Part shown: positions 45,501 through 59,069 of the stretch, one piece after another
Layout of the letters: the number at the start of each line of letters is the position of its first letter
Numbering within the stretch: the first letter of the stretch is position 1
Position numbers and translations under genes: made by a program
Source of the DNA: Carallia brachiata
Lineage: Eukaryota; Streptophyta; Magnoliopsida; Malpighiales; Rhizophoraceae
Length of the DNA stretch: 64,000 nt
Direction of reading: 5' to 3'
Assembly (NCBI GenBank): GCA_021464245.1
Contig: JADCRB010000035.1
Location: 62,001 to 126,000, forward strand
The notes under the pieces: generated by a model
Told to the model about the DNA's origin: nothing
Database searches by the model: none
Seen by the model: only the letters and a program-made list of their open reading frames with translations

Positions 45501-48500
45501 TATGCATGGGAGCTGGATGGCTCAGATTGTTAAAGTACTGTTCATGTGGAGGAGCAATATCTTGGTTGAGAAGACATTCCTAAGCATGCTCATGCGTGAG
45601 CAAAACTGTGTATATACTTTAATTAGCAGTTCCTAAGCATGGACCATAAGGCTTCTGTTGGTAGGATAACTAAGGTTGCTTCATTAGCAAGAAGCGTCAC
45701 TGCCTCAATTTTTGCAGTTGGCCCTGATGGATTTCCTCTTTGAGAGCTCACTGTGAGCTTACTGTTGCTTTACAAAATGTGAAAGTCATACTAAATTATA
45801 GGGTTGAAGATTAAGGAAAGAATGAGTGTTTATATTCTTGTTTTTGTCACTGACTTGTTTAAGTTAGTAATGCATTTGTCTTGTGGTGAGCAGACTTGTG
45901 CGTTCCTACTTGCTACATTATGGCTATGAAGAGACTCTCAATTCATTTGACTTGGCTAGTAAAAGTACGGTTCCTCCTATATACATAGCTCAAGAAAATG
46001 ATTCTGATGAGCAGGACACTCTGTTTGCATTAAACCAGAGAACTACTCTTCGACAGGTATGGAAAGTCTGATTGTGTATGGAATAATTAGCTGTTAGTTT
46101 GTCTACTTGGTGAATTTTGTATATACTGGATCAATATTGTATATCTGTTTGATGCCTGATGGCTCCTTCGTCAAAGGATTTTTTTTTGTCCTTTTTTTTT
46201 CTGAAAGGTTGGTTAATTTTATTTTATTTTTTTTTTTATTTTCTGTGGTATTCACAATGAAAGAAAAGAGATCACAGTTTGTCTCATGAGAGGTTTGAAT
46301 GAGCTCTCTGATACTCTCGTAAGAATTTTTTTATCAGTACTTCAATTTGTTGTCCCAAATGATTAACTTTTTTTGCATTGTCACGCCACCTTTCCTGCAT
46401 AATCTCATCAGCAGGATTGTTTTTTTTCTTGCAAAGGAAAATCCTGGAAAAAAGCCTTGTTATGGCTGTGCAATGCTCTGCTTCGTTTGTTGTCCATCAT
46501 AAGTAAAGTAATTATAATTTTGTTAGATGACTGTTGAAATGTGTAAGCTTGGTGACCACAGCTGACCGGTAGAATACGGGATTAGAGATTGTAAGGCTGG
46601 AACTTTGAAAGAATACTGTGTCTTAAAATTTTTTGAGGTTTGGTGAGGGAAGGGAGAGTCATAAGAGAGCATTTGGGGTCTGACAATCTGGTTTATGGTC
46701 TTTATTTTTCTTCTATCTTTTTTCTTGCCTTTCAGAGCCAAGGTGTCTTTGATTGACATGCTACCAAATTATGAATTCTTGAGCTGTTTTTGGTTCTCAA
46801 TCATAAAATCCATGCCCCCACGGGCTTTAAGGTGTAATGCTTTAAAGAGATTTATCACTCTGGTGGTTGGGTCTGGCAACAATGACATAGATTTCCCACT
46901 ATGTCGACATTGTGGTTGGATGACTTAGTTTAGAAGGTCTGTTCTGATGAATTATGTTGTATATACCTTGTACTGTACATATTTCTCCATCCATGATCTT
47001 CGTGGTTGATATTTCTCAAGTTGCTGGGCTCTATCATTTTGCCTCATAATTATTTCCTTTCATATTTCTGAAGACAAGTCTGACATTACTGATTTTGTTT
47101 TTCCTACGATTGAAGCTAATCAGGAATGGAGATATTGATGCTGCCCTTAATAAATTGCGTGATTGGTACCCCCAGATAGTTCAGGTGGGTACAAATTTGG
47201 TGTGGTTATCATCTGTGGTTCTCTTCCTTCTCTCAAGGCCATCATTTTTGCAGCAATGGAAACATTAAGACTTATGTACTTGGAATAGGCTACATTTTCA
47301 ATGTATGGATAATGGATAATCCATGTCAGCCGTCTTCCATACCTTAGTTCTGCTGTAGGTTGAAGATGAGATTTGTTATGATAATTTTTGTTCTCCTGAG
47401 ATTGAGTTTGGTCAAGTTCATTGCTATCAACTGTTCTACTATCAGTGTGATTTAATTGGAGTTATGACGTTCAGATTCACCTTTTGCAGGATGAAAAATC
47501 AGCCACTTGCTTTCTGCTTCACTGTCAAAAATTTATCGAGTTAGTTCGGGTATATTCTTTTGCCATTTTCTTTATGATAGTCTAAAGAAGTCTTCAGTTT
47601 GTGATAACTGATAATGATAATGGACTAGGCATTTTGTTATTCTGGTGTGAGCTTGAACCAGATGTTAAGTGGGTATCATTATTGGCTGCTGAAATATTTC
47701 TTGACATAGATACATGTGAGGCTTTTTTGTTTGGTCTTAATGATAGCATGAAAAATTGGAGACTGCAATTACATCTTATGATTTCTTTGATTGTTTTCTG
47801 TCAAATTATGCCTTTGACTTCAATTTTCCCCATGAAACTAATAACTTCCAGGTAACATGTCACCAATGATAGCTATTTCAGTTTTTTTTTATTGTTTATG
47901 AAAAGTTCTATTATGACTACATATTTATTGATCTAGATAAGTTTGCGGTTTCTATAGGTTGGAGCGTTGGAGGAGGCTGTGAAGTATGGAAGGAGTGAAC
48001 TGGCAAAATTCTTTGGGTTACCGAGTTTTGACGATCTCGTTCAGGTATTGAATAATTTTTTAGATTGTTTACCCAAAGAACCATCTTTTATACTTTTTAT
48101 TTCTATTTCTCCTTTTCATTTATGTATTTTTTCCAAAGACTGCGTACAATTTTTCATAAAAAAAAAATTTCCTAGATCTGGAAAGAAAGCATGTTCATGA
48201 ATAAACAGCATTGCAATCAACTTAACACTAACAACTCTGCACACTCTGTAGGACTGTGTTGCTTTACTGGCATACGAACAACCCCAAGAGTCATCAGTTG
48301 GGTATCTTCTTGAAGAGTCACAACGTGAGATAGTGGCCGACACTGTAAATGCTATGATCTTGTCAACAAATCCCAATTTGAAGGATTTGCAAGGGTGCTT
48401 GCGATCATATCTTGAGAGGTTGCTCAGGCAGCTTACAGTTTGCTGCTTGGAGAGAAGATCCTTAAACGGGGACCAAGGGGAAGCTTTCCATTTGCACAGA

Positions 48501-48533
48501 GCACTTAACAGTGGCAAGAAGGCCAAGTGTTAA
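42573..48533 (+). CDS. RanBPM (RanBP9/10, GID1-type) homologue, SPRY-LisH-CTLH protein
   Basis: Ten exons: 42573-43030, 43628-43774, 43912-43998, 44271-44316, 44478-44554, 45894-46056, 47116-47184, 47490-47549, 47958-48044 and 48252-48533. All phases close, giving 491 residues. The first 80 residues are Ser/Asn/Thr-rich and low in complexity. A SPRY domain spans about 85-230 (VYYFEICVKNAG, QIAIGFT, GWEANSCGYHGDDG, NDTVGAGINYASQEFFFTKNG). LisH is at about 272-304 (LVRSYLLHYGYEETLNSF). CTLH/CRA runs from about 315 to 485 (LIRNGDIDAALNKLRDWYP, GALEEAVKYGRSELAKF). This is the scaffold of the CTLH/GID E3 ubiquitin-ligase complex; the Arabidopsis homologue is At1g35470. Intron 5 is 1.3 kb and holds a possible alternative last exon. 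Confidence 0.94.
45269..45310 (+). other. Possible alternative last exon in RanBPM intron 5
   Basis: After an acceptor-like AATATAG, the donor phase of exon 5 reads on as GLPAEKLEATIVET and then TGA. This would give a SPRY-only isoform without LisH or CTLH. The reading is short and could be chance. Confidence 0.25.
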
Positions 48534-49330
48534 TTAACAATCTCTTCCTTACCATTCTGTCTTCTGCAATTCATACGGTCAGCTGATCCATCGCCTGAAG
48601 TGCAATTCAAGTGATCGGATTAGCTTTGGTGCAGAAACCCTTGATGCTTCTCTGTTTTCTAACAATCAGTGGGTTGGGTTGTTTGTCAACTTGGCTGAAA
48701 CCTGCAATGTTGCAAATTTAGCCTTGAACAAGAAATTGTAGTTGCTTCTAGAACTCAATGTTGATAATTCTTAGGTTTGCCGGGAAGACGCCTCTTTCAC
48801 TCTTTGGCTATACTGTATATAATTTTTCAGAAAAGCTAAATGAATCAAATTTTTCAGCTGTTATGCGTCATCTGATTTTTGGCAACATATAGTGGAAGCA
48901 GGGATAGCAGATGGTGTTAACAATCCACAAAGTTAGACTTGGGAAAAATCCGCATGAGTTAACCTAGTGGTTGACTTCTTGAATTGTGTTCATAACTCTC
49001 GAGTCATGGTATTTAAGATTTACTCATATGTAAGGTCTCACGGCATGGCTGCTTGGTATTTCTTGTTTTTTTAATGAAATCCAGGGAAGAATGAGTTCAT
49101 AACTGTCTCGTCGAATCCAGTGTGCTTAAGAATCTGTCGTCCCTGTGAGTTAATCTTTTTGTTTTTGTTTTTTTATGTTGAGAAGACCCTGCCATTCAAA
49201 TGCCAAGAGAAAAATATTAACAAATGACCTTCTTGCTTGCTTCTATCAACAGATTTACAGAGCAAGCTCGCTGGCTGCGAGGTGTATCTGACTAGGAACA
49301 GGTATAACAACCCCATCTTTTTTTGTACCC
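48534..49330. other. Converging 3' ends: RanBPM-like and CDK-like genes
   Basis: Likely 3' UTRs of both genes. No further gene or repeat is seen. Confidence 0.55.
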
Positions 49331-52300
49331 CTATCTTCCCCAAAAAACAGGCAGATTATATTGTCCTTCAAGTTCATTATTGGTGCCAGATTTTTCAAGA
49401 CGTGCTTTTCGGACAGCCTGTTGGATTTGTCTCTCGTGCTCTTTAAGTAACTCTTCCATATTTCCTCCAGGAGGCATCAACGGTCCCGAATAGTGGATCC
49501 TGTTTTTTCTTGGAGCTTGTCCCTGAAATCACACAAAACCACGCTTCAACTTGTTAGCCAGCTAGACATCAATGTGGTATTGTAGCACATGGCTTCTTGT
49601 AGTAATGTCTTCTTTTTCTAAAAGGATCGATTATAGCATGTTTGAAGGTCGTTTTTAACATCATGGACATTTAGAACTAGGAGGACAGATGACTTTACCA
49701 AGGACAAATCCCTGCCATATGTTCTTTCATCCTTCTTATGAATGGAGTCGTACACGTCTACTGCAGCCTGAGGCAAATGAGACTTCTGCGTCCTTAGTTC
49801 AACGTTATTTCTTGTAGAGCCTACGTTTTTGGTTGATGATCTTACGGCACTCGGATGAATCATTGAAGCGGAGTGGGAAAAACCATTCTGCTTAGTTGCT
49901 CTTGGAGGCTCAATCGGAAGCCAGTTCCAGCATCTTCCTGAAGATAATATTTATAACTATTGCTTGTGGGTTTTGGCTGTCCATGAGAAACAAATTCTGG
50001 GGTCTTCATATTCCTTGAGTCCTTCTAACAGACTCCAGACCATGCCCCTTTACTGATTCCGCTTTTCGCCTGGAACGAGACAGACAATTCATGTTTAAAC
50101 ACGAATATGCGCATGCTCTCACATGTGTGCACATGACATTGAAATAAGTGACAAGGGAAGGCTGCAGACTTGAGGCCTTTGTCAACTTACCTTCTTGCTT
50201 CCTCGTCCCGCAGCTTGGCATCTAGTTCCTTGCTTGGTGGATAACTTGGTATACTTGATGGATCACAGGAAAGGGCTCTGTTCTGAAGAACTGGAAGGGA
50301 AAACTACGTTAAACTTCCAATCGTTAGGGCCACTAACTAGGAGGATCTTAGAAATCTGGATGAAAATTACAAACTGGTTTAAAGACATGAGCTATGATAC
50401 CAATGGTATCTTCATTGTTCTATTTACAAGGCTAAAAACCAGGAAGTTACTTATGCAAAGTCAGAATTGAAGCTACAATATTCAATCCCCGTGTGAACAC
50501 GAAAGTTTAGAATACTATAAACCAATGTCATTGCTGACCGGAAAAAAATGAAACAAAAGGAATAATATTTACGCCAGAAAAAGGTCTCTGTGAGCTTGAA
50601 TAGGCTCTTCTACAAGCAATTTACAACGGTCACTTGTAGAAGTCACCAATGGCACATGCAACCTTGCAGGCTTAAGATGCTATAATATGAATGATAATAA
50701 TGTATCATGTTCAAGTTCATGATTCATATTTTAGAATGGAAATTGTCAGATAACGATTGGATGATATTATCTATCATTAAGATATACCTCACTCCTGAGA
50801 GCTGAAGCAGCTGAGCCCCGACCTTCTGGTTCAACTGACAGGAGTTTATCAACAAGAGCCAAACCTGATGGAGGGAAATTTTTGAATGTGTCGGGCAACA
50901 CAACGCTTGTAAGGGTGTTGAGGTTTGAAACTAGTTGCATGTGGCAATTTTGTTCTCCGCCAGTAATCCTCAGAGGGTGACCCACAAAGCTTAAAAATTT
51001 TGTGCATTTGCTCCACCTAGAATCCAAGACCACAGTTAATTTTCATCAACAATAAAACTGCTGTGAACTTATGGTTGATTGGAAAGGAACTTATAAAATC
51101 TACTAAAAACTCCAGTCTCTGTCAACGCATGTGAGCGTGGACTGCCATCATTGCCGATTTGCATGTGAATTCATGTATATCATAGAAAAGAGCCCAACAA
51201 CAAAGATAATACTATTCCCAAAGACATAAAGTGAACTGTCATGCACTTTGTAACCACTTTCATTGCAAATGTTAAAAGTTTAAAGATGAAGGAAACTAGA
51301 TCAAAGTCGAAATGACAATTAGTCCTACCATTGCCTGATTTTAACAATCTGGGGCAGTAACATGACAGCTTTTGAAGAGAAACATCAATGGAGATATTAT
51401 GTATGGTGCAGAATAGCATTCAGTGTACAAATCCCAAGTTCCAAATCAACATAAAAAAACCAGTATAATTAGACTGCATAATAAAATTGACAACTGAGCC
51501 CCACAATCATAAGCAAATAAGGCTACCTCTGTTCTCCCAGGCATAATAGGCTTTCCAGCAAATAGTTCAGCGAGTATGCAACCAGCGCTCCACATGTCTA
51601 TAGCTGCTCCATACTCGGTAGCTCCAAGCAAAAGCTCGGGTGGCCGATACCAGAGGGTCACTACACGACTTGTTAATGCTCGCTTTAAGTTAGGGTTGTA
51701 AAAGGTAGCCAAACCAAAGTCTCCTATCTTGAGGATCCCGTTGTTGTTAATAAGAAGATTGGAACCCTTGATGTCTCGGTGCAACACACCACGACTGTGG
51801 CAGTGTTCAAGTCCACGGAGAAGTTGTTGCATGTAACATTTAATCTGCAAGAATGTCGAGAATTTTCTTTGTAAGATTAGACGATGGAAAGAAGATGGAG
51901 ATTTTAACTACACCACCATCTCTAGCATGGAATTAGCACTCTACAACAAAGTTGTCTCAATTATAGCAGAGGCAGTCCAAAGAAGGATTGAAAGGACAGG
52001 CACCTGTGGTTGAGTGAACTTCATGCCAGGTCTTCCTGCAAGCCCAGCAAGGTCGTGCTCCATGTACTCAAAGACAAGGTACAAGCTTCCAGACATCCTT
52101 GAGGTGACTATAGCTTCGAGTTTCATGATGTTTGGATGGTCAAGTTTACGCAGTATGTGGATTTCCCTCGCCATGAAACGGACACTCTCCGGATCCATAT
52201 TCACAAACCGCACCTTCTTCATTGCAACAATCCTCCCAGTTTCAAGGTCACGAGCCTTATATACATTGCTATAAGTTCCTTGTCCAATCTGCATATCAAC

Positions 52301-53153
52301 AGTTTCAGCATTAAGACATCAAAACATGGAATCCCACAGATATTTATTGTTCTGTCAATGAATGGAATTACATGAATTCACCATGAATGTAGTGTATGAA
52401 TTAATCTCCCCATGGAAGCTAAATATTATAACCACATTGACCAGCGCAATGAACACACCAGTGAAGCAAACATTACAGGGACTAATATTGAAGACAATGC
52501 ACGTGAGCCATTTATACGAAAGTCATTGAGAAAAACAACTAAGTGCTTACAATACCAAGTTTAATACAATGAAGAAAAGAATAAACATCTAATATTTGCT
52601 GTGAACTAATATAGTAACAAAATTACTTATCATTAAACGGAAAGAAAGAAAGAGAGAGAAAGATGAGAGTCAAGTAATAGATTTTGCAAAGCTCTAACCT
52701 TTTCTAACCTCTCAAACGAGTCAGCCCGTCGAGGCAGCCAACCTTTAATGGCTTCTCCGGCAGCTGATGTTAGCCAGTGGGGCCATCCTGCAACAATAAG
52801 CTCCCCTTCAGAGCCTTTGGGCATACTAACCATCCTAACCATATTATTCTGCTGGTCTACTTTGGACCCAAAGTCCATTGTAGCGCATCTCTGATGATGA
52901 GATTTCGTTTGTCTATCAACAACTTTATTCTTTGTTTCTCTGTCTTCCAATGGAAAAGCGACGGTAACCCCATTTGCCCTGGACGACCGCCGGACAGAAC
53001 CTTCTCTGCGCCCAACATCCACAACCATGTCCTCTGACTTGACAGGACAGGAGGAACCAATTGCACTCCCGATTTGTCCAGTTTTTTATTCTTGTCATTC
53101 TCATTGATCTTAAAATCTTCATCTGCATCTTCCTTGGAGCAGATGCAGCCCAT
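49331..53153 (-). CDS. CDK-like Ser/Thr protein kinase with N-terminal MGC lipidation motif, frame broken by five single-base indels
   Basis: Seven exons: 53153-52699, 52288-52004, 51844-51527, 51016-50788, 50290-50191, 50069-49699 and 49522-49331. With five indels allowed, all phases close and give 650 residues. The start MGCICSKE suits N-myristoylation on Gly2 with Cys acylation, so membrane attachment is likely. The kinase has loop GQGTYS (about 154), Lys176 in VAMKK, HRDIKGSN with Asp271, and DFGLAT with Asp289. ESVRFMAREI takes the place of the cyclin-binding helix and TLWYRPPELLLG follows the activation loop. The tail ends with YSGPLMPPGGNMEELLKEHE. This is the plant CDK-like group of At1g54610, At1g09600 and IBS1. 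The frame breaks near 53040, 50894, 50267, 50016 and 49916. All catalytic residues are kept. Confidence 0.88.
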
Positions 53154-56100
53154 AATCCCACCTAAAATTCCCCTGATATTGTTGTCCGGGAACCTTCAGA
53201 ACCTACATAAAAGGCCACCTCCTTCACCCTGGCAATACTATTATTATGATGATCAAGCAAATGGGTGCCCCTGCGTTTATGCTGGGAACCCAGCTTTACC
53301 ATTTCTTCTCCCAATTCCCACCAAATCAATGGAAAATCACGGGATTGTTGATTGTTTTAACGAGACAGTGGAAACCAGGATGTTTTTTTTTGGTTTCTTT
53401 CAGGATATATCTATATATAAATCCAAGTTATCAAACAACAATTGCCAGAATTTCAGAAACTTGATTCAATACGGTAACTATTAGAATTAAGGAAGAAAAG
53501 ACAATCCAGGGAATTATAAACCGGACAAGCAACCCCAGGACAGGAAAAAGAGATTACGTTGTACTTGTTAATGTACAAATTAATTTCTTGTGGGTAAGAG
53601 CAAAAAAATCCTATGTTCTCAATGCAAGAACTCTGGCCTGGGATTCAGCGCAAAGGTTTTTTTCTTCCCCCCACCGCCCTTTTCAGTTGGCCAAAATCGG
53701 AAGGATTTTTACTTATATTTTGAAGGGAAAAAAAAAAGTTCTTTTTTTTTAAAAAAATTGTTATTTCAATAGCTGTGAGAAAACCAAAGATTGAAAGATG
53801 GAAGGGAGGGCAACGATGGAAAAATCCAAATTTTGAAATACCAAAAAGAAGACAAAATTATGAAAATTCAGTAAATCGGAAATTGGTTATGCAAGAAGAG
53901 AGAATTGGAAGAGATGGATAGACAGCCGCCCCTAGAAACGCGGGAGGCCTTAGATACTTTGGAATGTGACAGCCTGTGACTCTGCAATTGCATTCTTTCT
54001 TACCATTGTTATTTATCTAACTTAACCTCCACATCCCCCCCGCCCCCGAACCAATCACAAGTCCACAATCACATCCAACTGATTAACGTTTAACAAACAG
54101 ACGCACTCTGTCAGTAACGAAACAAGAAACTATCCGAAAGTTGCAGAAATTGTTTCCAATCGCTTAACAACGTTATTGCCCTTTAGGGAAAAGATAGTGC
54201 ACCAGACACCACCTCCAGGCAAATTGTCTAGATGCTATCTACAAAATGCAATTAATTGCATTTTTAATGTAATTATGTTAAATTTTTTTGTTTAAGTGAA
54301 TATTATGTAAGAACTATACTTTAAATTTAAAAATAACATCTATCTAATTTTAAATTTTAAATTTATGATTTCTTATTTCACATTTTTTTTAACATAATTA
54401 TACGAAACAAGAAACAAGTTATATTATTTTTTGGTGGCGTTCATACAATCTCTGATCTCCGTCTTCGCGCCCTTGCCCTTTATTTGTGCACTAGAGAAAC
54501 AGAGGATTCTGTAATCTAGACTTTTCATAAAATGTATTTTATACTGTTGACATAAAAAATCGCTAATAGAGTGGTTATAGATATAAAAAAATTAATTAAA
54601 TTTATATTTTAAAACCAAATTATAAACATATTTAATGTTTTTGTAAATGTACTTTATTTTATCTTAAATGTGCTTAATTAACTTTAAATAAAAAAATTAT
54701 GCTCATGGTTACTTATAGTCATTTTTTATGTCTTTTTAATTTTTACATCAGACTGAATTTAACTTTAAAGGAATTAGTATTATTACTTAACTTGAAACAA
54801 TTCTACAACTTCCAAATAGTCCTTTTTTCGGTACTAACATATTCTAATCTCCACATACTCAATTTTTTTTTTTTAAATGGACTAAGAAAATTCTTATATA
54901 TAGGAGAATATTAGGGATAAAAGATATATTCCATCGAAAAAAAAAAAAAACGTTGAAATGCCGGCAAGGGCGACGCGGGACTGTTTGAAATAATGAAGAC
55001 GTGCAAACCGATATGTGGTGGGTACTAAGCATCCCCACGTGTTCATTACGTCAACTTTGCTCGCTGCTGGCTTTTCCGCTCAAAAAAATATATAAATAAA
55101 TAAGGGCTTCACTAAAATGGGGAAAATGGTATGTGGGTGTAGAGGTAATAGTGTGTTATCTCTAATGTAATTTCCTAGGTATATTTTAGATAGCTTATGT
55201 ATTTATTTAAAATTTTTAGATTTTAAGTTAGATTAAACTGCTTTACATATTCTTTTATTAAGAAATTAACTCAATATATCTTCTTTTTAATATAACTAAT
55301 TGAGATATTATATTAAAATTTTTTAATGTCGTATTTAAATTTTAGTAATTCTATTATTCTTTTTTAATACAACCTCTCTTGTAAGTTAAAAACAAAAAAA
55401 AAGATTTGACTCGACAGGCATCTTATACTTTATTACAACACAAGTTGTTTCTATTACATTTCATACATTATAGTTATGGAGAAAAAAAAAAGGTGGCATG
55501 GGAGAGATGAGGGAAGGAGATGGGCGGTGGATCCCATCTTTTTTTTTTTTTTGTTTAAGACATATTACGTGTACACATTTAAAATAAAATATGCGTAGAG
55601 TTAGCCTTAAAAAATATTGTTTATATATTATACTTAATTGTATGTATATCATAAGTTTTTTGACGAAAAAATTAAAAAATTGTGGGATTTACGCCCTCTT
55701 TTTGCACCAGTCTCTCTCTTATGTTTCTGTAACAAAACTCTATTGATATAAGCTCTATGAAGAAAGAAAGAGATTATAGTGGTATATACACGTACATACA
55801 CCGTATAGGAAGCCACGCCCACAATATAACTGTTCTGGTTCCTGACACTACTACGCGTAACCAAATTTTTCTCCAACATGAAATGGCGGATGCCATTCTT
55901 CCAATTGTTTTCTCCACCATCCTTTGGCTTGTGAATGGTATAATTGCTATTATAATTACGGGCCCAGATTATCCATATCAACTAAAGATTAAAAGGGAAG
56001 AAATGCATTCCCACAACTCAAGTCGGAGCTGCGTCAGTGAAATCATACTGACAACTCCTGTTAGTTGATAGTATTTCTCTTCATCTTCAAAAAATTATAA

Positions 56101-56738
56101 ACATGTAATGCTCAAAGGATTTATCTTTCACCTATCGTTAATTGATGATACTGACATGTTTGAATCCTTAAACTTCCCTCGTATATCGACCCTATAAGAG
56201 AAAAGAAAACCAGAGGTGGTAAATGAAATCAGTTTTTTACAAGTTGGAAGTGAAAGTATCCCAAGGCTGTGGGAAAAATGATAAAATGAAAAGAATATAA
56301 ATTTGGGATAAATTAGTTAAAGTGATTTAAATTATTTTAATAAAACAATAAGTCCATCAATAAAAAAAAATAAATTTAAAAACAAATTTGACCCAACACT
56401 CTTATATTCATAATAGCTCTAGTTAACAGTACATTCTTAATCTTCCACACCTCTATATTATACATTGGAATTGTCAATTCTACCATCTATCAAAGGGACC
56501 ATACATCCCAGCTTTACCATACATCCCAGCTTTGTCAATTTTGTCATCTATCAAAGGGACCATAAATCTAGAGCTTAATAACGTTGATATGCAAATTGGA
56601 GTATGAGAAAGACATGCAACTATTTAAGATTTATTTATATTTTTTTTATCAAATTTAATATAATTATTACAATCTAATAGTCTATATCACTTCTTACCAC
56701 TGCATGTAAACTGTGCGTCCTAGAGCCATAAAACTTTT
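53154..56738. other. Promoter of the CDK-like gene and gene-free spacer
   Basis: AT-rich DNA with poly-A/T runs. The reading frames at 54699 and 55757 have no domain or splice support. A direct repeat of ACCATACATCCCAGCTTT and TATCAAAGGGACCAT occurs around 56490-56565. Nothing else is recognisable. Confidence 0.5.
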
Positions 56739-56965
56739 CTATTCCAGCAACATCTTGTGTAGTGATTGAGGTCGAGCCTTTGAAAAGAACGGGCAGTGGT
56801 CGCTTCCTTCAACCTTGAAGACTATTTCTGGTGTATTTCCCCTCACTATCTAGCTTTTCCTGGACGTCTGGTGAGAAAGCATGAACGTAGAATCGTAGCC
56901 CAGTTCCGTATCTTTCATGGGATAATGACACCTTCTCCATGATGGGATAGGTCTCATGCAGGCCA
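56739..56965 (-). pseudogene. Methylesterase (MES, alpha/beta hydrolase) 3' fragment
   Basis: Reading from 56965 down, PIMEKVSLSHERYGTGLRFYV and FSPDVQEKL match the C-terminal part of plastid-type plant methylesterases (MES11-like). Then the frame must shift by one base near 56838 to read TPEIVFKVEGSDHCPFFSK...QSLHKMLLE and a stop at 56739. GSDH contains the catalytic His. Compared with the family there is a short deletion after FYV and a two-residue insertion before PQSLHK. No N-terminal lipase motif is found upstream. It is a truncated, frame-broken relic. Confidence 0.7.
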
Positions 56966-57794
56966 CGGCCAACGCAACGTCCTGGAAAGTACCAAAATTT
57001 CTGATAATTAGCTTCCACGTCAAAGAGAGAGGACGAGATTTGAACTACTCTAGAGCCAGCTGTTTACTCGTCAGATCTTTGGAAAACGTCATTATATTAT
57101 AGAAATTATACCCCATCACATTTTGTTACTCTCCATTAAATCCTACACAACATTTTAAAAAACAAATTCACACTCTCCAATTTGTTAGAAACTTGATGCA
57201 TCAAAGTGGGTGATGACATTACATCAATTGAAGGTGATGTAATTCCCAGCATTCTAACGTACAAAACTCTCACATCGTGGAGTCTGGCAAAAAGCAAAAT
57301 GCAAATATTTTTGTCCCTTAAATCACAATGAAATAAGCTCACCATTACACTACTCTGCACCCCTTCAGGGTAAGCAAATGATTTTTCTTTCTTGGTATGT
57401 ACAAGAGAGTTCGTCGCATTTTGGACGTCGCAAATAATAGTGGAGGTATTTCTTCATAATGAAGATCATCTGTCAAATCCTTGAAAAAGATGGAACAACT
57501 AACAAAGATGACTTCTTTTAGTCCTATTTTACCCCTCCCCGAAAATGACCCTTCAGTACTGCCCAAGTGGGTTTCCAATTTTCCATAACTGTGAGTCTGT
57601 GATTAGGCCGCAGAGGCCTATTTGGGAGTTAGATGCTTGTACTAAATCCTTGATATTCTAACACGAAGTCTAGAGCCCAACAGAATGCCAACAGATCTGA
57701 ATTTCTGTGGTTCATCAATCTCTTTGAGCTTGAGAATAATGTAGCACCTTTTACAGCAAATCCAGACCCACCTTCCCTGCCTTTTTTATTATTT
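56966..57794. other. Spacer upstream of the methylesterase relic
   Basis: Minus-strand frames at 57136-57360 and 57345-57578 look slightly protein-like but match no family I know and lack methylesterase motifs. They could be further decayed parts of the relic. No gene is called. Confidence 0.35.
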
Positions 57795-58480
57795 AGGGGT
57801 TGTTTGGGTTAGTTTTTAAGAGAGTATATTTACATTTTATTTTTAAAAAATAAAGAGATGAGTGTTGAGTTAATTTTTTTGAATTATTGTTTAATTTTGC
57901 TTATTTCTTTATATGACATTTTAAAAGCAACTGATTGAAAAGTAGTTTAAGATTATTTTTTACTACTTTTTGAATTGTTTTTCAGTTTTTAATATTAATA
58001 ATAATTTATATAGATAAAAATACCCTCAAATAATATTTATATAAATTCATAATTTTTTTACTTACTCTTGAATATAATTTATTAGTAGTTATTAAACTTC
58101 ATCAATATTTATATAAATGTAATACTTTTATTTTTTAATAATTCATAAATATTTTTTTACTTTAAATTTTTATTAATATTGATATTTAAAAAAATATTTC
58201 AAATATTATATTTTTTTATTATCTAGTAAACATTAATATTTTTTTGAAAAAATAAAAATTAAGTAACAAAATTCTTAATATTATTTATAAAATATTAATA
58301 TAAATTAAATGTCTAAATCAGTCATTCAGTATTTAATAGCAACAACAAGTACAAAATTAACCAAACACTTCATTAGTTTTTGGTAATCAGTAACAAGTAA
58401 CAGTAATCAGTAATCAGTAATTAGTAATCAGTAATAATAATCAATAACAATAACTAACAATAATAACATTGGACAGGTAA
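57795..58480. repeat. AT-rich non-autonomous DNA transposon, copy A
   Basis: It starts GGGGTTGTTTGGGTTAG and runs through AGAGAGTATATTTACATTT, AGCAACTGATTGAAAAG, TTTTTACTACTTTTTGAA and TTTATTAATATTGATATTT to a run of GTAATCAGTAA repeats and GGTAAGTCAAAGG. It lines up end to end with 59310-60010. The ends are imperfect inverted repeats of the GTTTGGGTAAG type. No reading frame. Confidence 0.65.
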
Positions 58481-59020
58481 GTCAAAGGATCCCTTATTTA
58501 TTTATTTATTATCTTAAGAAGATGCTAGTACAACAGTAAGGAGATGAGATAATGAGGGTAATGTCGGCAGTTGGAATCCCACCCACGAGGGTTAAGCCTA
58601 ATCCTCACATTCCCCACTTCTCTTGTTATTAGGGGAAAGCTGAGCACAAGCCCAGTCTAGTCCCCCAACCCCTGTCTAGAGTCTAGTTCCACTCCAAAAG
58701 CCCAAGAAGAAGAACTTCCAAGATGAAATTGGAACCTACAAAACTTCAACCTTCGAATCCCGCTGCACTACGGCAAAAAATAGAATAAAGGAAAATTGAG
58801 TGAGATGAAAAATAATTTTTATTTATAATAAAAAAGAAATACAATAAAATAGCCTAAAATTTGATAAAAGAAATAAGATAGAATAATATTTTTGTTAATT
58901 AGAAATCAGAACTCAAAACACATTTTTTCTCACTTTTCTTTCATATTGGAGAGAAAATTTCCCGAATGTTTTCTTTTGTTTCCTTGCTCTCATAGTCTAA
59001 TTTGTATATTTTACCACAAT

Positions 59021-59026
59021 AAATAA

Positions 59027-59067
<41 letters not shown>
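59021..59067. repeat. (AT)n microsatellite
   Basis: About 20 AT units after three AAAT units. Likely length-variable. Confidence 0.9.

Positions 59068-59069
<2 letters not shown>

Noticed and set aside
53028..53153. Downstream ATG at 53028 as the true start of the CDK-like kinase
   Set aside because: It would avoid one frame break, but the upstream MGCICSKE is a typical start of this family and joins after one base is added.
55757..56068. 103-codon plus-strand frame with a hydrophobic segment
   Set aside because: The segment MADAILPIVFSTILWLV looks membrane-like but there is no family match and no extension; overlaps an antisense frame.
57136..57578. Two minus-strand frames upstream of the methylesterase relic
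   Set aside because: Slightly protein-like, but no methylesterase or other motif; kept only as a note.
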